Origin: Undivivens sp041652635
GTDB lineage: Bacteria > Omnitrophota > Gorgyraeia > Gygaellales > Profunditerraquicolaceae
Assembly (NCBI GenBank): GCA_041652635.1
Contig: JBAZGW010000060.1
Span: 1 to 8,501 of the forward strand
Direction of reading: 5' to 3'
Length of the DNA: 8,501 nucleotides
Numbering within the stretch: position 1 is the stretch's first letter; each line of letters opens with the position of its first letter. The position numbers and the translations under genes are program-made. Below, in pieces: positions 6,195-8,501 of the stretch. Under the pieces are notes generated by a model that was given only the letters and a program-made list of their open reading frames with translations, did not search any database and was not told the origin of the DNA.

Positions 6195-8033
6195 TTATTC
6201 CACGGTAACCGACTTCGCCAAATTGCGCGGCTGGTCCACATCGCAGCCTCTTTTGACGGCAATATGATAGGCGAGCAACTGTAACGGCAGGGCGGCGATG
6301 ATCGGCGAAAAGAACTCGTCGGTTTTCGGTATATAAACCACTTCCGGGGTGAGATCCTTTATCTTATCGTCGTCATCGCTGGCGATAACGATTATCCGTC
6401 CGCGGCGGCTGCGTATTTCCTGAATATTGGAGATCATTTTCTCGTAAACCGCCGACTCCGGGTTTATGCAGACCACCGCCCTGTATTCATCGATCAAGGC
6501 GATCGGCCCGTGTTTCATTTCCCCGGCCGCGTATCCTTCCGCCGGGATATACGAGATCTCTTTCAATTTTAACGCGCCTTCCATGGCAAGCGGGTAATTT
6601 ATATTCCTGCCCAGAAAAAGGAAAGAGCCGAAATGGGAATGTCTTCCAGCCAGCTTCCTGATCCCGTCCTGCATCGATAAAACGCGCTCCTGCAAAGCCG
6701 GGCACTTGCCGAATTCTTTCAACAGGGCGTTAATACGCGCCTGCGGCAGCGTTTTCTTCAAAGACGCCAGGGACATGGCCAGAAGATACAAAATACTTAC
6801 CTGCGCCGTATACGCTTTTGTGGAAGCGACCCCTATTTCCGGACCGGCGTGAGTATAGATAACGCCGTCCGATTCCCTGACCAATGTCGAGCCCAGCACA
6901 TTACAAATCGCCAATACCAGCGCGCCTTTGGACTTGGCCTCTCTGGCGGCCGCGAGAGTGTCCGCGGTCTCTCCCGACTGGCTTATCGCGATTGCCAGCG
7001 TATTCGGCCTGATAACCGGATCCCGGTAACGGAATTCGCTGGAGACGTCGGCGTTCACGCTGAGACGGCAAAGTTTCTCTATCGCGTACTTGCCGGACAA
7101 TCCGGCGTGATAAGCCGTCCCGCAGGCGATGATCTCCACGTTTTCCACCGCTGCCAGTTTCTCCCTGGGGATCCTCAATTCTTCGAAATGTATTCTTCCT
7201 TTCCCGGAAACTCTATGCCCCAGCATAGTCCCCAGGACTTTTGGCTGCTCGTTTATTTCCTTGAGCATGAAATGCGGCCAGCCCTGTTTTTGCGCCGAGG
7301 AAATATCCCAGGAAATGCGCGAGGGCGCTCTTTTTACCGCGCTGCCGGATACAATATTGACTACCTTTATCCCCTGCGGACCGCACACCGCCATCTCGTT
7401 ATCCTCCAGAAAGATCACGTCCTGCGTATAATCAAGCAGCGCCGAGATATCCGAAGCAAGCAGACTGCCGATACTGCTTGTTGCCGCGACCAGCGGGCTG
7501 CCGAGCCTGGCTCCCACGATCTTTCCCGGTTCTTTCTCGGAGACAACGGCGACGGCAAACGAACCTTTTAAGCGCAATAAAGCTTTTCTCACGGCTTCTT
7601 CCAACGGCAGGCTGCGGTGGGCATCCTCTATCAAATGCACGATCACTTCGGTATCCGTCTGGCTGACAAATTTATGCCCGGCGGCGCGCAATTCTTCTTT
7701 TAAAACGGAAAAGTTCTCGATGATACCGTTATGAACAAGAGCTATCTTGCCTCCGCAATCCACATGAGGGTGCGCGTTGATACGGTTGGGTTCTCCGTGA
7801 GTGGCCCAGCGGTTATGCGCGATACCGCAGGTTCCCGATAACGGTTTCGCTTCCAGGATCCTCGCCAGTTCTTTCACCTTGCCGGGCATCTTACGCACGG
7901 AAAGCCTGCCCTTAGCGCCGGACTGTATGCACACGCCGCAGGAATCATATCCGCGGTATTCCAGCCTGCTTAACCCGGCAAGAAGGATCTTTTGAGACTT
8001 TCTATTTCCGGTATATCCTACGATTCCGCACAT
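6195..8033 (-). CDS. glmS: Glutamine--fructose-6-phosphate aminotransferase (isomerizing)
   Basis: GlmS (612 residues, full length) makes glucosamine-6-phosphate from fructose-6-phosphate and glutamine, the entry to UDP-GlcNAc for peptidoglycan and lipopolysaccharide. The N-terminal glutaminase domain has the nucleophile C2 after removal of Met1, HNRWATHG (73-80), HNG (101-103) and TDTE (126-129). Two SIS sugar-binding domains follow, with CGTAYH (304-309), SQSGET (351-356), STKAYTAQ (404-411), the catalytic-loop region GEMKHGPIAL (504-513), and the C-terminal DQPRNLAKSVTVE tail carrying K607, equivalent to the fructose-6-phosphate-binding lysine. The start is fixed by MCG; the ribosome site is weak (GAGTGA). 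It heads the glmS-rsmI-exbB-exbD block. No glmS ribozyme core is visible upstream, but a large hairpin is. Confidence 0.98.
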   Translation of the reverse strand: MCGIVGYTGNRKSQKILLAGLSRLEYRGYDSCGVCIQSGAKGRLSVRKMPGKVKELARILEAKPLSGTCGIAHNRWATHGEPNRINAHPHVDCGGKIALVHNGIIENFSVLKEELRAAGHKFVSQTDTEVIVHLIEDAHRSLPLEEAVRKALLRLKGSFAVAVVSEKEPGKIVGARLGSPLVAATSSIGSLLASDISALLDYTQDVIFLEDNEMAVCGPQGIKVVNIVSGSAVKRAPSRISWDISSAQKQGWPHFMLKEINEQPKVLGTMLGHRVSGKGRIHFEELRIPREKLAAVENVEIIACGTAYHAGLSGKYAIEKLCRLSVNADVSSEFRYRDPVIRPNTLAIAISQSGETADTLAAAREAKSKGALVLAICNVLGSTLVRESDGVIYTHAGPEIGVASTKAYTAQVSILYLLAMSLASLKKTLPQARINALLKEFGKCPALQERVLSMQDGIRKLAGRHSHFGSFLFLGRNINYPLAMEGALKLKEISYIPAEGYAAGEMKHGPIALIDEYRAVVCINPESAVYEKMISNIQEIRSRRGRIIVIASDDDDKIKDLTPEVVYIPKTDEFFSPIIAALPLQLLAYHIAVKRGCDVDQPRNLAKSVTVE

Positions 8034-8222
8034 AATTTCACTCTATGTTGTCGAAAAATGTAGAAAGGTTACGCCGTTTCCGGCAGCCTTCTGGACCGCA
8101 ACATCCGAAAACAACGTAACCTTTCTGTCTAAAAAACTTACGTTTGAACAATGGATCAATAGACCGCACTTGTGCTTTTATTCTGTCTAATATCTATTTT
8201 CGATTGCTCAATTGCTCCCTTG
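8034..8222 (-). other. glmS upstream region without a gene
   Basis: No credible coding region is seen on either strand. Besides the large inverted repeat described separately, it holds a 10-base direct repeat TTCTGTCTAA (8123-8132 and 8181-8190, plus strand), a short palindrome GCACTTGTGC (8166-8175), and a near-tandem GAGCAAT pair on the minus strand. AT-rich segments around 8130-8200 are the likely place for the glmS promoter, but I could not pick one set of -35/-10 boxes with confidence. Confidence 0.4.
8062..8126 (-). promoter_or_regulatory. Long hairpin in the glmS leader, possible attenuator or structured RNA
   Basis: AGAAAGGTTACG (8062-8073) and CGTAACCTTTCT (8115-8126) form a perfect 12-bp inverted repeat around 41 bases. 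On the minus strand the interior contains GCCG-GAAA-CGGC, a small stem capped by a GNRA-type tetraloop. The hairpin ends 28 bases before the glmS start and is followed, after ACA, by TTTTT. This would fit a leader terminator controlling glmS, a terminator for an upstream transcript, or a protein-binding structure. It does not match a riboswitch class or the glmS ribozyme that I recognise. Confidence 0.45.
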
Positions 8223-8241
8223 ATTCCCACAATGCGGGAAT
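8223..8241. repeat. Short inverted repeat ATTCCC/GGGAAT
   Basis: ATTCCC (8223-8228) and GGGAAT (8236-8241) pair around a 7-base loop. On the minus strand it reads TTCCCGC...GGGAA, so it may be a degenerate member of the TCCCGC/GCGGGA palindromes at 8317-8429. Confidence 0.4.
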
Positions 8242-8273
8242 GAAACGTCCTCACCCGTATTTTTAACGACGGC

Positions 8274-8303
8274 TTAAGTTACGGGCTTTTCTCCGTAACT
8301 TAA
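8274..8303. repeat. 11-bp perfect inverted repeat TTAAGTTACGG/CCGTAACTTAA
   Basis: The arms at 8274-8284 and 8293-8303 are perfect around an 8-base loop. There is no T-run directly after the stem on either strand. The core GTTACG/CGTAAC is shared with the larger inverted repeat in the glmS leader. Confidence 0.6.
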
Positions 8304-8316
8304 CGGCCGGAGTTGA

Positions 8317-8349
8317 TCCCGCGAAGCACGCGGCCTTTGCGCAGCGGGA
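8317..8349. repeat. Palindromic element d, in the T loop of the tRNA-like remnant
   Basis: TCCCGC (8317-8322) and GCGGGA (8344-8349) bound a 33-bp unit with a GC-rich interior. GA precedes it (8315-8316) and GA follows it (8350-8351), a possible 2-bp target duplication. It separates tRNA-like TTGA from GAACCGG. Confidence 0.6.
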
Positions 8350-8381
8350 GAACCGGTGCCGAGAGCTTGTCCCGCTCATTA
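8350..8381. repeat. 32-bp direct repeat, copy of 8470-8501
   Basis: These 32 bases are identical to 8470-8501, exactly 120 bases away. They cover the start of the T arm, the variable region, the 3' anticodon arm and the first 12 bases of a palindrome. Since the second copy ends at the last base of the window, the full repeat length cannot be judged. Confidence 0.95.
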
Positions 8382-8397
8382 TCTTTTATTAGCGGGA
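8370..8397. repeat. Palindromic element e, in the anticodon loop
   Basis: TCCCGCT (8370-8376) and AGCGGGA (8391-8397) bound a 28-bp unit with a 14-base AT-rich loop. It lies between anticodon positions 35 and 36 of the reconstructed tRNA-Glu-like sequence and abuts element f with no spacer. Its first 12 bases also occur at 8490-8501. Confidence 0.6.
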
Positions 8398-8429
8398 TCC
8401 CGCAACTTGTTTCTTCTTTTGTTGCGGGA
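8398..8429. repeat. Palindromic element f, in the anticodon loop
   Basis: TCCCGCAAC (8398-8406) and GTTGCGGGA (8421-8429) form a perfect 9-bp inverted repeat around a 14-base pyrimidine-rich loop (plus strand). It directly abuts element e. On the minus strand it is preceded by AGAGCTTTT, the 5' half of a tRNA-like anticodon arm. Confidence 0.65.
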
Positions 8430-8452
8430 AAAAGCTCTTTGCCGCAATTAAG

Positions 8453-8501
8453 CGTCCCCAACCGGATTTGAACCGGTGCCGAGAGCTTGTCCCGCTCATT
8501 A
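8453..8501 (-). tRNA. tRNA-Glu-like 3' half, cut by the window edge
   Basis: Reading from 8453 upward on the minus strand: discriminator G, acceptor strand TGGGGAC, T stem ACCGG/CCGGT with a canonical loop TTCAAAT, variable CGGC, and the anticodon 3' arm CAA-GCTCT. The acceptor strand and G73 match glutamate tRNAs of the E. coli type, and CCA is not encoded. The anticodon loop is then broken: bases before CAA read GAGCGGGA, the end of the same palindrome seen in element e. If the loop were read straight through, position 33 would be G instead of the invariant U, which supports an insertion. The 5' half lies outside the window, so whether it is functional cannot be said. Confidence 0.6.

Larger units (their letters stand above)
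8307..8438 (-). pseudogene. tRNA-Glu(UUC)-like remnant interrupted by three palindromes
   Basis: On the minus strand AGAGC-TTTT (8438-8430) is followed by 60 bases of two back-to-back palindromes, then CAA-GCTCT, variable CGGC, T-stem ACCGG and TTC (8369-8350), a third palindrome (8349-8317), then TCAACTCCGG (8316-8307). Deleting the palindromes, and one copy of a duplicated TC, leaves AGAGC-TTTTCAA-GCTCT and ACCGG-TTCAACT-CCGGC. That is a perfect 5-bp anticodon arm reading UUC (Glu) and a T arm with four of five pairs. The second half matches TCAAATCCGG of the neighbouring copy at nine of ten positions. A normal D arm and acceptor are missing, so this is most likely a decayed duplicate. The mechanism of interruption is inferred. 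Confidence 0.65.

Noticed and set aside
6179..6262. Upstream-extended start for rsmI
   Set aside because: The extension overlaps the end of glmS and adds 28 residues ahead of the conserved MLYIVGTPIG start.
4428..8033. A defence island or biosynthetic cluster
   Set aside because: The genes are ordinary housekeeping functions, with no nuclease, toxin or phage-related gene among them.
8034..8140. glmS ribozyme upstream of glmS
   Set aside because: The conserved cleavage-site core around AGCGCC and the following pseudoknot sequences are not seen on the minus strand.
8453..8501. tRNA-Val (GAC) at the right edge
   Set aside because: Reading the loop straight as GGGACAA gives anticodon GAC but puts G at the invariant U33 and leaves a mismatch in the stem. 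The palindrome-insertion reading gives a perfect stem and a Glu-type acceptor.
8307..8501. Group I intron or circularly permuted tRNA
   Set aside because: The anticodon insertion is only 60 bases of two simple hairpins, far too short for a group I intron, and no 5' acceptor half follows the 3' half as a permuted gene would need.
8317..8501. CRISPR array
   Set aside because: There is only one pair of direct repeats, which is tRNA-derived, and no regular spacer pattern; the other repeats are palindromes with different loops.

Overview
All protein genes and both tRNA-type signals lie on the minus strand, so transcription runs from high to low coordinates. The gene set is bacterial. The ExbB/ExbD pair suggests an envelope with an inner and outer membrane. 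A PyrR-controlled pyrimidine operon beside an archaeal-type repair nuclease (EndoQ family) points to an uncultured, non-model lineage; something like Omnitrophota is a guess from gene style only. Base composition is moderate and no gene stands out as foreign.

Layout in the direction of transcription: a hairpin-rich non-coding stretch (8501 to 8034) carries tRNA-Glu-like sequence broken up by small palindromes, then a structured leader in front of glmS. Next comes a compact block glmS, rsmI, exbB, exbD (8033 to 4428) with gaps of 16 and 33 bases and one 4-base overlap. A good sigma70-type promoter (TTGACA, 17 bases, TAGACT) just past exbD starts the pyr operon. Its leader holds a PyrR-binding-like hairpin and a strong intrinsic terminator, followed by pyrR, pyrB, pyrC and an EndoQ-family nuclease gene (4250 to 243), each overlapping or nearly touching the next. 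An intact tRNA-Arg(CCG) follows at 201 to 130, then 129 bases holding only hairpins.

Functionally, PyrR senses uridine nucleotides and probably attenuates the operon, while PyrB and PyrC perform the second and third steps of UMP synthesis. The nuclease at the operon's end belongs to a family that cuts DNA at uracil, hypoxanthine and abasic sites, and it ends in a perfect bacterial sliding-clamp motif (QLSLF). GlmS makes glucosamine-6-phosphate for peptidoglycan and LPS, RsmI modifies 16S rRNA, and ExbB/ExbD form a proton-driven energiser.

The most unusual part is the right edge. Removing three short TCCCGC...GCGGGA palindromes from 8307-8438 restores a tRNA-Glu(UUC)-like anticodon arm and T arm, with the insertions sitting exactly in the two loops. 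A second copy at the very end of the window has an intact T arm and acceptor strand but begins with the same palindrome sequence at the same anticodon-loop position.
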